Shown: piece by piece, positions 45,049 through 53,944 of the stretch
Layout: every line of letters starts with the position of its first letter
Numbering within the stretch: position 1 is the stretch's first letter
Assembly (NCBI GenBank): GCA_040776905.1
Contig: JAXGZQ010000001.1
Span: 186,001-250,000, forward strand
DNA from: SLHU01 sp009929975
GTDB lineage: Bacteria; Bacillota; Clostridia; Saccharofermentanales; UBA5734
Direction: 5' to 3'
DNA: 64,000 nt
Notes under the pieces: generated by a model
Told to the model about the DNA's origin: nothing
What the model saw: the letters and a program-made list of their open reading frames with translations, nothing else
Database searches by the model: none
Program-made: the position numbers and the translations under genes

Positions 45049-46511
45049 CCATTGTTCTCCTTCGCGTCAGACGGTTCAGCGGCCAGGGCTTCAGCGACTA
45101 ATTCCATATTCAGCGCCCTTGACCCCTTAACCAGTATGTGGTCACCATCCTGAACATAGGCCATCAGTTCACGGATCAGGTCGTCACGATGATCAAAGCA
45201 GCGGGTCGGCAAAGAGGGCTGGCTTTCCCTGGCTGCCTCCCCGATCAGACGGCCAAGCGGCCCGAGGCAGAACAGGCTGTCCGCTCCATAACGGACAACC
45301 GCCTCACCGACCTGGCGATGGGCATCAGCCGCGAAATCACCCAGTTCCAGCATATCACCCAGGACCGCGATCATGCGGTGGCGCCCACCGGCCATCAGGG
45401 CCAGTGATTCCAGCGCGGCCTGCATCGATTCAGGGCTGGCGTTATAAGCGTCATCCATAATGGTCAGCTGATTGGCTCTGAGTATCCGCTGACGGCTGCC
45501 GATATTGCGAAACGCCGAGGCGGCGGCAATCGCCCGGTTGATATCAAGATCATGATCCAGCGCGACCGCGAGTGCCGGCAGAAAATTACGGATATGATGC
45601 AAGCCTGTCAACGGCAGGCTGACGTCATATTCGCCGGTGAGTTGCAGCGGACGGTCGATCACCAGCGTAAATCTCAATTCACCGGCCCGCATCTTGATAT
45701 TGACGGCACGCAGCCAGATTTTCGCCTGCGGCCAGGGAGCCGCGTCCTGCAGGGTAAAGCCGGCAAGACGAACCTGGTCATCAATTCTCGCGGCCAGTTG
45801 ATTCAACCAGGAATCATCTGCGTTGAGAATGAGCAGTCCGTCGGCTGACATCCCGTCAAGCACTTCTGCCTTCGCTTCGAGAATGGCTGCCTGACTGCCC
45901 AGCCGCTCGACATGAGACCAGCCGATCCCCGTCAGGATCGCCGTATCCGGGGCCGCGATCCGGCTGAGCAAGCTGATTTCTCCTCGTCCGCGCATACCCA
46001 TTTCCAGAAGAATCGCTTCATGTTCAGGACTGGCCTGCAGCAAGGTCTGGGGCAGGCCGATCTCATTATTCAGATTAGCGGCGGTCTGATGCAGATGCCA
46101 GAACGGACGCAGGCAGGCCGCGGCCATTTCCCTTGTCGATGTCTTGCCAACGCTGCCGCTGATCACGATCACATGAGCCGGCAGCTGGCGGCGGTAGCCG
46201 GCCGCGAGGTCCTGAAGCGCCTGCAGCGTATCGTCTACCGCGATCACACAGTCCGAACCCTGGAAATGAAGCTCAGGGAATGAACGCAGCTCGACCATGA
46301 CGGCCGACGCTCCCTGGCGAAGCGCTTCCCCGGCAAATTCGTGGCCGTCATACCGTGCGCCGCGCAAGGCGATAAACAGACATCCCGGCGTGATCCGGCG
46401 TGAGTCCGTCACAATATCATTGAACAGGAGATGAAGACACTCGAAATCAGGCGGCTGCATGATATGTCCGCCGCTCCATCCCAGGACATCCGCAAGTTTC
46501 AATTCAGCCAT
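45045..46511 (-). CDS. murF: UDP-MurNAc-tripeptide:D-Ala-D-Ala ligase
   Basis: 488 residues from ATG 46511, chosen because AGGAGG (46518-46523) lies 6 nt upstream. The ATP loop is ISGSVGKTSTRE and the central substrate motif is DDAYNASPESM. It adds D-Ala-D-Ala to complete the pentapeptide. It overlaps murE by 8 nt and mraY by 4 nt. The Mur ligase Gly-Thr loop is slightly variant (GSVGKTST), within the family range. Confidence 0.96.
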   Translation of the reverse strand: MAELKLADVLGWSGGHIMQPPDFECLHLLFNDIVTDSRRITPGCLFIALRGARYDGHEFAGEALRQGASAVMVELRSFPELHFQGSDCVIAVDDTLQALQDLAAGYRRQLPAHVIVISGSVGKTSTREMAAACLRPFWHLHQTAANLNNEIGLPQTLLQASPEHEAILLEMGMRGRGEISLLSRIAAPDTAILTGIGWSHVERLGSQAAILEAKAEVLDGMSADGLLILNADDSWLNQLAARIDDQVRLAGFTLQDAAPWPQAKIWLRAVNIKMRAGELRFTLVIDRPLQLTGEYDVSLPLTGLHHIRNFLPALAVALDHDLDINRAIAAASAFRNIGSRQRILRANQLTIMDDAYNASPESMQAALESLALMAGGRHRMIAVLGDMLELGDFAADAHRQVGEAVVRYGADSLFCLGPLGRLIGEAARESQPSLPTRCFDHRDDLIRELMAYVQDGDHILVKGSRALNMELVAEALAAEPSDAKENNG

Positions 46512-47976
46512 GACGGGCCTCCTCTTCCCTGAGAATCCGGTCGGCGACCTCCGCGTCATCAAAATGAATGGTCCGGTCGCTGAAGATCTGATAATTCTCA
46601 TGTCCTTTTCCCGCGATCACGATCATATCGCCGGCACCGGCCGACTGGATCGCCAGACGGATCGCGGCCGCCCGGTCAATTTCCCTGCAATAGTGACCTC
46701 CGGTCGGACGAATGCCGGTTATGATGTCGTCGATGATTGCCGCCGGATCTTCTGTCCGGGGATTATCCGATGTAATCACGGTCAGGTCCGCCAGCCGTCC
46801 AGCCACTTCTCCCATTTCAAAGCGTCGGGAGCGGGCCCGGTCACCGCCGCAGCCGAACACGACGATCAGGCGGCCTTCGGTATATTCACGCAAAGTGCTG
46901 AGCAGACTTTCCAGGCTGGCCGCGTTGTGGGCATAATCAACCAGGACCTGATAAGGCTGTTCTCCCGGAACCGCCTGCAGCCGGCCGGGAACGGTGATAT
47001 CCGCCAAGCCGCTGGCCATCGCGTCCAGTCCGATTCCGAGCATGCCGGTACAGGCGATGGCGGTCAGCGCGTTGTACACATTGAACAGCCCCGGCATGCC
47101 GACAAAAACGGAACGGCTGCCCCAGGGCGTCAGAACGTCAAAGCGTGTTCCGACGCGGCCGTCCTCTGTCATCCTCACCATGTTGACCGCCCGGACATCC
47201 GTATCAGGCTGCAGGCCATAGGTCAGGCAGATCGGGGGAGCCGCGGCTCTGACCTGCTCATAGCAATCGATATCGCGATTGATCACCGCAGCCTGGCTCT
47301 GCTTGAACAGCATCAGTTTGGCTGCCAGATAATCTTCCATTGATGCATGTTCCTGCGGACCGATGTGGTCATGGTACAGGTTGGTGAACGCACCGATCCG
47401 GTAATCACAGCCATGGACACGACCCAGCATCAGGCCTTGAGATGAGACTTCCATGACACAGCTGTCAAGACCGGTCCGAACCATTTCATCGAGCAGAGTC
47501 TGGAGATCATAGGATTCGGGTGTGGTTCTGGCTGCCAGCCGGACTGAATTTCCGACGATGCTGGCGACCGTGCCGATCAGGCCCGTCTGTTTCCCTGCCG
47601 CCTGAAGAATGGCTCTGGTCATATAAGCCGCGGTTGTTTTACCCTTGGTGCCGGTAATTCCGATCAGATCCAGCTGGCCGGATGGATGATGGTAAAAACG
47701 GTCGGCGACATGGGCCAGACCGAACCGAGTGTCGGTAACCTGCACCCATGTTCCCGAGAGATGTGGATCCGGCCGGGCGACCATGATCGCGGAGACCTGC
47801 TGGTCAATTGCCTGCCGAATATAGGCATGTCCGTCAGTGACATAGCCTTGAATGCAGACAAACAGCGATCCCCGTCTTGCTTTGCGGGAATCATACACGA
47901 TCGAATCGATTTCAGTGTCCGGGTTTCCTTCGACACGGATCAGTTCGAGCCCTTCCAGTAAATCTGCCAGGCGCAT
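46504..47976 (-). CDS. murE: UDP-MurNAc-L-Ala-D-Glu ligase, predicted meso-diaminopimelate-adding
   Basis: 490 residues. ATP loop GITGTKGKTTAAY; the third-residue motif DNPR at 404-407 predicts meso-DAP addition, since Lys-adding enzymes carry other residues there. The nucleotide motif NYNALTA is seen as NVYNALTAIACTG. The wall is therefore probably DAP-type. AAAGG lies about 9 nt before ATG 47976. It is 43 nt after the PBP gene. Confidence 0.96.
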   Translation of the reverse strand: MRLADLLEGLELIRVEGNPDTEIDSIVYDSRKARRGSLFVCIQGYVTDGHAYIRQAIDQQVSAIMVARPDPHLSGTWVQVTDTRFGLAHVADRFYHHPSGQLDLIGITGTKGKTTAAYMTRAILQAAGKQTGLIGTVASIVGNSVRLAARTTPESYDLQTLLDEMVRTGLDSCVMEVSSQGLMLGRVHGCDYRIGAFTNLYHDHIGPQEHASMEDYLAAKLMLFKQSQAAVINRDIDCYEQVRAAAPPICLTYGLQPDTDVRAVNMVRMTEDGRVGTRFDVLTPWGSRSVFVGMPGLFNVYNALTAIACTGMLGIGLDAMASGLADITVPGRLQAVPGEQPYQVLVDYAHNAASLESLLSTLREYTEGRLIVVFGCGGDRARSRRFEMGEVAGRLADLTVITSDNPRTEDPAAIIDDIITGIRPTGGHYCREIDRAAAIRLAIQSAGAGDMIVIAGKGHENYQIFSDRTIHFDDAEVADRILREEEARHG

Positions 47977-48019
47977 GACTCACGACCTTTCTCATCTGAA
48001 CTAAACACTTATTCTAATG

Positions 48020-50581
48020 CTATTCCTGAGAATCGGCAACCGTCTCTTCACCGGCCGTACCATCCTCATCCGCGTCAGCAGGATGCTCATCCACCGCAGC
48101 AAAGCGAATGGTCACGACACCGCCGTAACGCAGGCCTTCCGGCTGCGGATCCGGATCCTCCCCGTCAGGATCTTCGCTTGAATCCGGACGATCTTCGCCC
48201 TCAGGGCCAGTCTCTGCCGCTTCCGATGATGGTGTTGTCACATCGGTCGGTTCACTTTCATCCGGTGTTCCAGGCAAAGTCGGTGTCTGGCCAGGATGAA
48301 ATGACGGCAGAGGATTCTGATCAACCGCCAAACCGAGACTGTCCCCGTCGATCCGGATATTCAATCCGGCATCCGCGGCAGCGCGGATACATTCATGGAC
48401 ATTCTTGCCGGTGAAATCCGGAACAGTGACCAGTATGTCTTCGGCCGGTTCTTCCGGATACAGATAGATCAGGCTCTTCGCGTGAAGTTCGGTTCCGGCA
48501 GCCGGCCACTGATAGCGAACGATGGTACCGTCACCCATACCGGATTCCCCGGCCTGGGCTCGAAATCCCTGTTCCATCAGTTCAAAGCCGGCCTGGGCAT
48601 AGGTCAGTCCCGAAAGATTCGACACGGGCGCGACCGCATTGAGTCGTGACACATCATTTTCACTGTACTCACGTTCGGTTCCCAGATATTCAAGGGTCCG
48701 TGAGACAATCTGACCATTCGTCCTGGCCGCGATTGATGATGACAATTTCTGGTTCTCCGGCTTGTAGAGAACGACGAGGGTGACAATCTCCGGTGTTTCT
48801 GTCGGCGCGATCGAGGCAAATGACAGTGTGTAGTAGTCGTCGGGGTTATCACTTGGCTGACCCGTGACAGACGATCCTTCAACATAAGTCGCCGTACTCG
48901 TTTTGCCGCCCACGGAATAGCCTTCGACATAGGCACCTGAACCGGTTCCGAACATCACGACACCGCTGAGCATGTCTTTGACCTGTGCCGCGGTCGTATC
49001 CGCGATAACATTGCGAACGGTCTCATTGCGATATTCACGAAGAGTCTGACCCTGTTCATCAAGGCTCGCCTTGGCGATCATCGGCTGGACCAGACGTCCG
49101 CCGTTGGCGAAGGTGCAAAAGGCGGTCACCAGCTGCAGTGGTGTGACCGTCGCGCTCTCGCCATAGGAGAATGTCGCCATGTCGAGTTCAGTCGGCTGGC
49201 TGTGAATCAGTCCGGTGCTTTCTGCCGGCAGATCAATATTGGTTTTATCTCTCAGGCCGAACGCGTGGACATAATCATAAAAGCGGTCGACACCGAGCTG
49301 AAGCGACAACTGGGCAAAGACCGGGTTGCAGGAGCGCCAGAAGGCCTGTTCCAGTGTTTCATGGCCATGTCCGACCTTGTTGTGGCAGGAGATCGTTTCA
49401 CCGCGGACCTGGATTGGCGCGTCGTTGAATTCACGGTTGATCGTCGCATTGGCTTCCTCCAGCGTCATCGCCAGAGTCAGTGCCTTCATGGTCGAGCCCG
49501 GACGGTAGCCATCAGAGATTGCCCGGTTTCGCCAAACCGATGCCGACAGGTACTCAATTGTCGCCGGATCCGATGTGTCCCACGACTCACCCTGCCAGGT
49601 GACCGGCTGTTCTGTCGGTTTTTCGCTGCTGAAATAAGGATAATCAGCCATCGCCAATATTGCCCCTGTGTAGGGGTCCATGACAATCGCGACACCACCC
49701 TGGGTGATATCATACAGCCGGATCGTTTTTTCCAGTTCTTCCTGCACGATTTTCTGAATGTTGATGTCCAGATTGAGCATCAGGTTCTCGCCGTTTTTCG
49801 CACGCAGGCTGGTCGGTACCGTAAAGGGCAGGCCGCCCATGGAATAGTTGTCTGTCTCACCATAGGTGTAGCCCGGCTGTCCGGTCAGAAGATCGTTATA
49901 ATAGAGTTCAATGCCCAGCTGACCTGTCAGGTTCTCATCACCATGGCGGGTAAATCCGATGACCTGGCTTGCCAGCTGTCCGTTGGTATAATATCGCTTC
50001 GGTTCAGCGTCAATCCGGATACCGCCGATCTGATGTTCTGATTTGTATTCATTCAAAAGATCCGCTTGCGGCCGCGAAACATCGCTGGCCAGTGGAATAT
50101 AGGTCTCATCTTCTTGCGCCAGGGCGGCTTTCACATCATTTCGATCCAGTTCAAGAATATCGGCCACGCGCTGGGCGATCTGGTCGGATGTCACCGTCCC
50201 TGAGATGGAACGAACATCCTTAGGGGTTACTCCGATCCGATAGACATAGGTCGTACCGGCCAGTTCAATACCGTTGCGGTCGAGGATGCGCCCGCGCTGA
50301 GGCTGTTCAGCGATCTTCTTGTAAAGCTGGCTTGCGGCCCTGTCAGCATATACCCCATGGTTGACAATCTGGATCTGATAGAGCTGATGAACCAGATAAC
50401 CGGCAAAAAATAGCATGACCAGCGAGAGAACGGCCACCGTCACACGACGGCCGGTTCTGCTTTTTCTTCGCTGCAGCCGGACAGGCGGGGCCTTGCGGGG
50501 ACGAGCAGGCTGGCGGCTGGCTTTCTTAACCGGCCGCTGGCTGCTGCGCGGTAATTTGTCTTGCAGATTTTCACGTGCCAA
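48020..50581 (-). CDS. Class B penicillin-binding protein (FtsI/SpoVD-like) with PASTA domains
   Basis: 853 residues. A basic N-terminus, one membrane segment (about 48-66), a PBP dimer domain, and a transpeptidase domain with SxxK in PGSTMK, SxN in RSCNP, then KTS (560-562) in place of KTG. Two PASTA-like repeats follow; the second (from VTVPDFTGKNVHE) is split by an acidic Pro/Glu/Asp-rich insert of about 60 residues before its last strand. It cross-links septal or sporulation peptidoglycan. The start is TTG at 50581, 2 nt after ftsL, with only a weak upstream site; translation may be coupled. FtsI and SpoVD cannot be told apart here. Confidence 0.92.
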   Translation of the reverse strand: MARENLQDKLPRSSQRPVKKASRQPARPRKAPPVRLQRRKSRTGRRVTVAVLSLVMLFFAGYLVHQLYQIQIVNHGVYADRAASQLYKKIAEQPQRGRILDRNGIELAGTTYVYRIGVTPKDVRSISGTVTSDQIAQRVADILELDRNDVKAALAQEDETYIPLASDVSRPQADLLNEYKSEHQIGGIRIDAEPKRYYTNGQLASQVIGFTRHGDENLTGQLGIELYYNDLLTGQPGYTYGETDNYSMGGLPFTVPTSLRAKNGENLMLNLDINIQKIVQEELEKTIRLYDITQGGVAIVMDPYTGAILAMADYPYFSSEKPTEQPVTWQGESWDTSDPATIEYLSASVWRNRAISDGYRPGSTMKALTLAMTLEEANATINREFNDAPIQVRGETISCHNKVGHGHETLEQAFWRSCNPVFAQLSLQLGVDRFYDYVHAFGLRDKTNIDLPAESTGLIHSQPTELDMATFSYGESATVTPLQLVTAFCTFANGGRLVQPMIAKASLDEQGQTLREYRNETVRNVIADTTAAQVKDMLSGVVMFGTGSGAYVEGYSVGGKTSTATYVEGSSVTGQPSDNPDDYYTLSFASIAPTETPEIVTLVVLYKPENQKLSSSIAARTNGQIVSRTLEYLGTEREYSENDVSRLNAVAPVSNLSGLTYAQAGFELMEQGFRAQAGESGMGDGTIVRYQWPAAGTELHAKSLIYLYPEEPAEDILVTVPDFTGKNVHECIRAAADAGLNIRIDGDSLGLAVDQNPLPSFHPGQTPTLPGTPDESEPTDVTTPSSEAAETGPEGEDRPDSSEDPDGEDPDPQPEGLRYGGVVTIRFAAVDEHPADADEDGTAGEETVADSQE

Positions 50582-50583
50582 GG

Positions 50584-51168
50584 TCAGTCAGCCTGCCTTT
50601 GCGACTGAATATTGAGGAAATAGCCTTCAATGGTACTGAAGACACTGCTGAGATACGTTTCCTCGTCCACTTCACGCTGCAAAGGTGCCGCATAGACGAC
50701 ACGATCATAAGCCGGTACGTGGACTTTGACCATCTGGCTGCGGGCAGGATCCTGGAGCCCGAGCCGTTCGATCGCGACATGGCGGATCAGATCGAGATTG
50801 GTTTTCTGGGCCAGAACTTCACTCATCTGGCCATTTTCCTGCTCAATTCTGGTCATCTGGCGTTCAATTCTCAGATTAGCGAAATTCATTTCCATGATCC
50901 GGGCCTGCCGGAAGACAATGAATGAAAACAGCCCGGCCAGTATCAGGACGACACTGATCAGTTGAACCATCATCTTAAGCTGGTGCAAGGCGAGAGAACG
51001 CCGGATCTGCCGCGCTTTACGCGTTGCCTCGAGCCGCGGGTCGGCGCTCTGGCGTTCAGTGATCCGTTTGACCTTTATCGGTTGGCGCAGCGGTGTGACC
51101 TGGGTGTTCTTCCGTTCACCGGTCCCCTGTTTCCGCTTCAGCGCAAGATTGCCATATGCTTCAGCCAT
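50584..51168 (-). CDS. ftsL: Cell division protein FtsL-like
   Basis: 194 residues. A long basic cytoplasmic region (about 65), one membrane segment (about 70-87), then a coiled coil with leucine-type spacing (RIERQMTRIEQENGQMSEVL). This topology and its place between rsmH and the PBP support FtsL; sequence identity in this family is always low. AGGAGG lies 6 nt before ATG 51168. It overlaps rsmH by 8 nt. Confidence 0.8.
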   Translation of the reverse strand: MAEAYGNLALKRKQGTGERKNTQVTPLRQPIKVKRITERQSADPRLEATRKARQIRRSLALHQLKMMVQLISVVLILAGLFSFIVFRQARIMEMNFANLRIERQMTRIEQENGQMSEVLAQKTNLDLIRHVAIERLGLQDPARSQMVKVHVPAYDRVVYAAPLQREVDEETYLSSVFSTIEGYFLNIQSQRQAD

Positions 51169-52138
51169 TTGCTTCCTCCTCTTCAGTCAACCGCTCAAAA
51201 CAGCGCACTCGAGCGCTGGCGGCTCGCGGATTACGACTGATTTCTTCAGCACCCGCGGTCAGACCGCGTTTATGAACAACGTGTCCGAGTGGTTTGAGAC
51301 CACAGATACAGACCGGGAAACTACGCGGACAGGTGCAGGGATTTTCAAGTTTTCGAAACGCGGCCTTCACCAGGCGATCCTCCAGCGAATGAAAGGTGAT
51401 GATCACCAGACGGCCATGCGGCCGCAGACGGCGTGGGGCACAATCCAATAACGACTGCAGTGCGGCCAGTTCACCATTGACTTCAATGCGCAGTGCCTGA
51501 AAGGTGCGCCGCGCGGGATGCTGTTCTTCACGACGCGACGACGACGGCATGGCTCTGATGATCAGATCAGCCAGGTCGGTGGTCGTGCGAAACGGCGACT
51601 GCTGCCGGCGTGCCACGATGGCGTGGCTGATCCGCCGGGCATGCCGTTCTTCGCCAAAGTCCCGCAAAATCCGGACCAGGTCGTCTTCCCCGGCGGTGTT
51701 GACAATATCGGCTGCGGTCATCGGGGCATTTTGATTCATCCGCATATCAAGCGGACCTTCCTGGCGAAAGGTAAAACCACGCTCAGGCTGGTCGATCTGC
51801 CATGACGAGACGCCGATATCTGCCAGAATCCCATCGGCCTCAGCCCAGCCGATCCGATCCATCTGCGCTTCGAGATCGGTGAAATTACCTGAGGCCAGCT
51901 GCCAGTCAGCCGCCGGATTCATCTGATGAATACGGACTGTTGCGGCAGCCAGCGCGTCATTATCCTGGTCAAGGCCAAAAAAACGGCCCTGTGGACCGAG
52001 TTTTCGCAAAACAGCGCAGGCATGACCACCGCCTCCCAGTGTGCAGTCAATGTAGTCCCCGTCCGCTTTGACGTTGAGGGACTCCAGGACTTCATCCACC
52101 AGTACGGGGATATGTCTGTACTCAGAGGCCTGTGACAT
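51161..52138 (-). CDS. rsmH: 16S rRNA (cytosine(1402)-N4)-methyltransferase
   Basis: 325 residues. The N-terminal HIPVLVDEVLESL and SAM loop DCTLGGGGHA are diagnostic, with FRQEGPLDMRM and RLVIITFHSLEDR further on. I chose ATG at 52138; the frame is open to 52339, but the extra part lies inside mraZ and does not match the family. It overlaps the mraZ end by 17 nt. Upstream site is weak (GTGGATC), which fits coupling to mraZ translation. Confidence 0.95.
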   Translation of the reverse strand: MSQASEYRHIPVLVDEVLESLNVKADGDYIDCTLGGGGHACAVLRKLGPQGRFFGLDQDNDALAAATVRIHQMNPAADWQLASGNFTDLEAQMDRIGWAEADGILADIGVSSWQIDQPERGFTFRQEGPLDMRMNQNAPMTAADIVNTAGEDDLVRILRDFGEERHARRISHAIVARRQQSPFRTTTDLADLIIRAMPSSSRREEQHPARRTFQALRIEVNGELAALQSLLDCAPRRLRPHGRLVIITFHSLEDRLVKAAFRKLENPCTCPRSFPVCICGLKPLGHVVHKRGLTAGAEEISRNPRAASARVRCFERLTEEEEANG

Positions 52139-52556
52139 TGAACCGTGTAAGATCCACTTCTGCCAGTGAACCCTGCTCCTCCTGCTGTTTTTCGTAGAAA
52201 GACCGTGAACAGATCTCAAGTTTGTCAAACATATCAATAAAACAGATTTCATCGCCGCGGGAAACCGCGACATGAGACCAGAGCTCATCACTGATCGAAA
52301 TACGGCCCTGGCCATCCATCGAGCAGACCATGGCTTCACCGATAATGGCCCGTTTCAAGCGACGGACCGCCGGATCGGTTCCCGACAGCTGGCTGATCTG
52401 CTCACGGATATGGGAGAATTGTTCCGGTGTGTACAGCGACAGGTATCCATCATCAATACTCAAGGTGACGACAAGCGAAGCCCCGAGACTGTCTCTCAGT
52501 CTGGCAGGAACGAAGACTCTTCCCTTCGCGTCAACTGTATGCGTGTACCTTGCCAT
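52122..52556 (-). CDS. mraZ: Transcriptional regulator MraZ
   Basis: 144 residues with two SpoVT/AbrB-like halves: YTHTVDAKGRVFVPARLRD and CSMDGQGRISISDELW. MraZ binds repeated GTGG-type boxes before its own gene and represses the dcw cluster. It is the first gene of that cluster here, with matching repeats at 52588-52618. ATG at 52556 follows GGATGGAG. Confidence 0.96.
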   Translation of the reverse strand: MARYTHTVDAKGRVFVPARLRDSLGASLVVTLSIDDGYLSLYTPEQFSHIREQISQLSGTDPAVRRLKRAIIGEAMVCSMDGQGRISISDELWSHVAVSRGDEICFIDMFDKLEICSRSFYEKQQEEQGSLAEVDLTRFNVTGL

Positions 52557-52568
52557 GCCGCTCCATCC

Positions 52569-52587
52569 GTGACGGTCAGACCGTCAC
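52569..52587 (-). promoter_or_regulatory. Inverted repeat in the mraZ leader
   Basis: Perfect 8-bp arms GTGACGGT/ACCGTCAC around CAG, ending 12 nt before mraZ ATG. There is no T-run, so it is not a terminator. It could be an operator or an mRNA hairpin covering the site GGATGGAG. Confidence 0.55.
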
Positions 52588-52618
52588 ACTACTTTTCTCA
52601 CCACATTTTACCACATTT
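52588..52618 (-). promoter_or_regulatory. MraZ-type operator repeats
   Basis: On the minus strand AAATGTGGT occurs twice with 10-nt period (52610-52618 and 52600-52608), followed by a weaker AAAAGTAGT (52588-52596). GTGG repeats at one-turn spacing are the known MraZ target. A further GTGGTGAGA lies near 52637-52645. Confidence 0.75.
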
Positions 52619-52654
52619 ATTAATATATGCTCTACTTCTCACCACTTAATTGCT

Positions 52655-52683
52655 ATTGTACCTTTGCAGCCGCTGTAATTCAA
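52655..52683 (-). promoter_or_regulatory. Promoter of the dcw cluster (mraZ)
   Basis: A minus-strand -35 TTGAAT (52678-52683) and -10 TACAAT (52655-52660) with 17-nt spacing. The start is near 52648, so the MraZ boxes lie from about +30 to +60. The 245-nt gap between rodA and mraZ thus holds terminator, promoter and operator. Confidence 0.75.
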
Positions 52684-52741
52684 GGAAAGCCGGGGGACCC
52701 GATCGACTGTAACAGAAATGTAACAAGCGTTTCAGGAAATT

Positions 52742-52764
52742 AAAAAACCTGCCATCAGGCAGGT
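52742..52764 (-). terminator. Terminator of the infB-rodA operon
   Basis: Perfect 7-bp stem ACCTGCC/GGCAGGT around ATCA, followed on the minus strand by TTTTTT. About 40 nt after the rodA stop. Confidence 0.9.
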
Positions 52765-52801
52765 CAAACAGGCAGGATCAGCGGATGATTCAGTTCATGG
52801 T

Positions 52802-53944
52802 TCAGCCGGTTGATTCTTTGCTGACATTCCGGTCCATGGAAATGCAGAGCAGCACGCCCAGACCAATAAAATTCGTCAGCATCGCCGTACCGCCATGGCT
52901 GACAAAAGGAAGCGGTACACCGGTGACTGGCAGTAGTCCGAGCGACATGCCGATATTCTCAATCATATGGAAAGCCATAGCGGCACCGATACCCACCATC
53001 GTCAGGGCTGACGCCGGCTGGACAGGATGAACTTTCGAAGCGACATAGAAGATGCGGGCCAGAAAAAAGAAAATAAAGATCAGGAGCGCGGTGGTTCCGA
53101 CAAATCCCATATGTTCAGAAACCGCTGAATAGATAAAATCAGATTCCTTGACCGGAACATGAATCGGTGTTTCCAGACGGCTGCCGGCCAGACCGCCGTT
53201 GGCGATCGCCAGACGAGACTGGATCAGGTTATACGACGCGTCTGGATCGTGGCCGGGATAGAGAAATGTCAGGATCCGGTTCTTCTGGTATTCCTCAAAG
53301 TAAAAGAAATAGGCCAGCGGGACCATGATAACTGCCGTGGATAATCCCAGCAGAATATAACGCCAGCGCAGACCGAAGACAAACAGCATGCTGATGAAGA
53401 TGAAAAGAATGACCACCGAAGTCCCGAAATCCGGCTGGCGGCTGATCAGAAGAATGGGGACTCCATATAACACGGCCAATCCGGCAATGCCCTTCCAGTC
53501 GGTTGATTCATGGCGGCTGATCCGCTCAAAAAACTGGGCAGATACCATGGCCAAACCGATTTTTGCCAGTTCAGACGGCTGAAATGAACCGATGACCGGC
53601 AGATTGAGCCAGCGGTCCGCTCCCCACTGTTCCTCCATGGTGTAGCCATCCACCAGAACAAGAGCCAGTAATCCGATACTGGCAAAATAGACCACCCAGC
53701 CGATCAGCCGGAGTGTCGGCGCTTCCAACGCACTGATGACAAGCGCGACAAGAAGGCCGATCAGAGCGGCACCAGCCTGGCGGTAGAATATGGATGGATA
53801 CGACTCACTGAATCGTTCGATATAGACGGGATTGAGTACATAAAGACCAATCAGGGTCATGCAGAGTACGGGAATCAGGAGCCAGTAATCCATCGCCCTG
53901 AAATAACTTGCCTGTTTAAGATGTTCAATGCCGCGCCTCGCCAT
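52802..53944 (-). CDS. rodA: SEDS protein, RodA-like
   Basis: 380 residues, about ten membrane helices. RodA/FtsW motifs: QWGADRWLNLPVIGSFQPSELAKIG, KESDFIYSAVSEHMGF and PLPFVSHGGTA. It polymerises peptidoglycan in elongation. Two SEDS genes occur in the window; the other (42638-44005) is in the dcw cluster, so this one is called RodA by context and by its SFQPSELAKI and SHGGT forms. It shares one base with the lgt stop. Confidence 0.88.
   Translation of the reverse strand: MARRGIEHLKQASYFRAMDYWLLIPVLCMTLIGLYVLNPVYIERFSESYPSIFYRQAGAALIGLLVALVISALEAPTLRLIGWVVYFASIGLLALVLVDGYTMEEQWGADRWLNLPVIGSFQPSELAKIGLAMVSAQFFERISRHESTDWKGIAGLAVLYGVPILLISRQPDFGTSVVILFIFISMLFVFGLRWRYILLGLSTAVIMVPLAYFFYFEEYQKNRILTFLYPGHDPDASYNLIQSRLAIANGGLAGSRLETPIHVPVKESDFIYSAVSEHMGFVGTTALLIFIFFFLARIFYVASKVHPVQPASALTMVGIGAAMAFHMIENIGMSLGLLPVTGVPLPFVSHGGTAMLTNFIGLGVLLCISMDRNVSKESTG

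Noticed and set aside
49202..50041. A 279-codon open frame on the plus strand
   Set aside because: Antisense to the PBP gene; no motif, no site, composition typical of reverse-strand frames.
52139..52339. Longer RsmH start inside mraZ
   Set aside because: The extra 67 residues read mraZ in another frame and do not match RsmH, which starts just before HIPVLVDEV.
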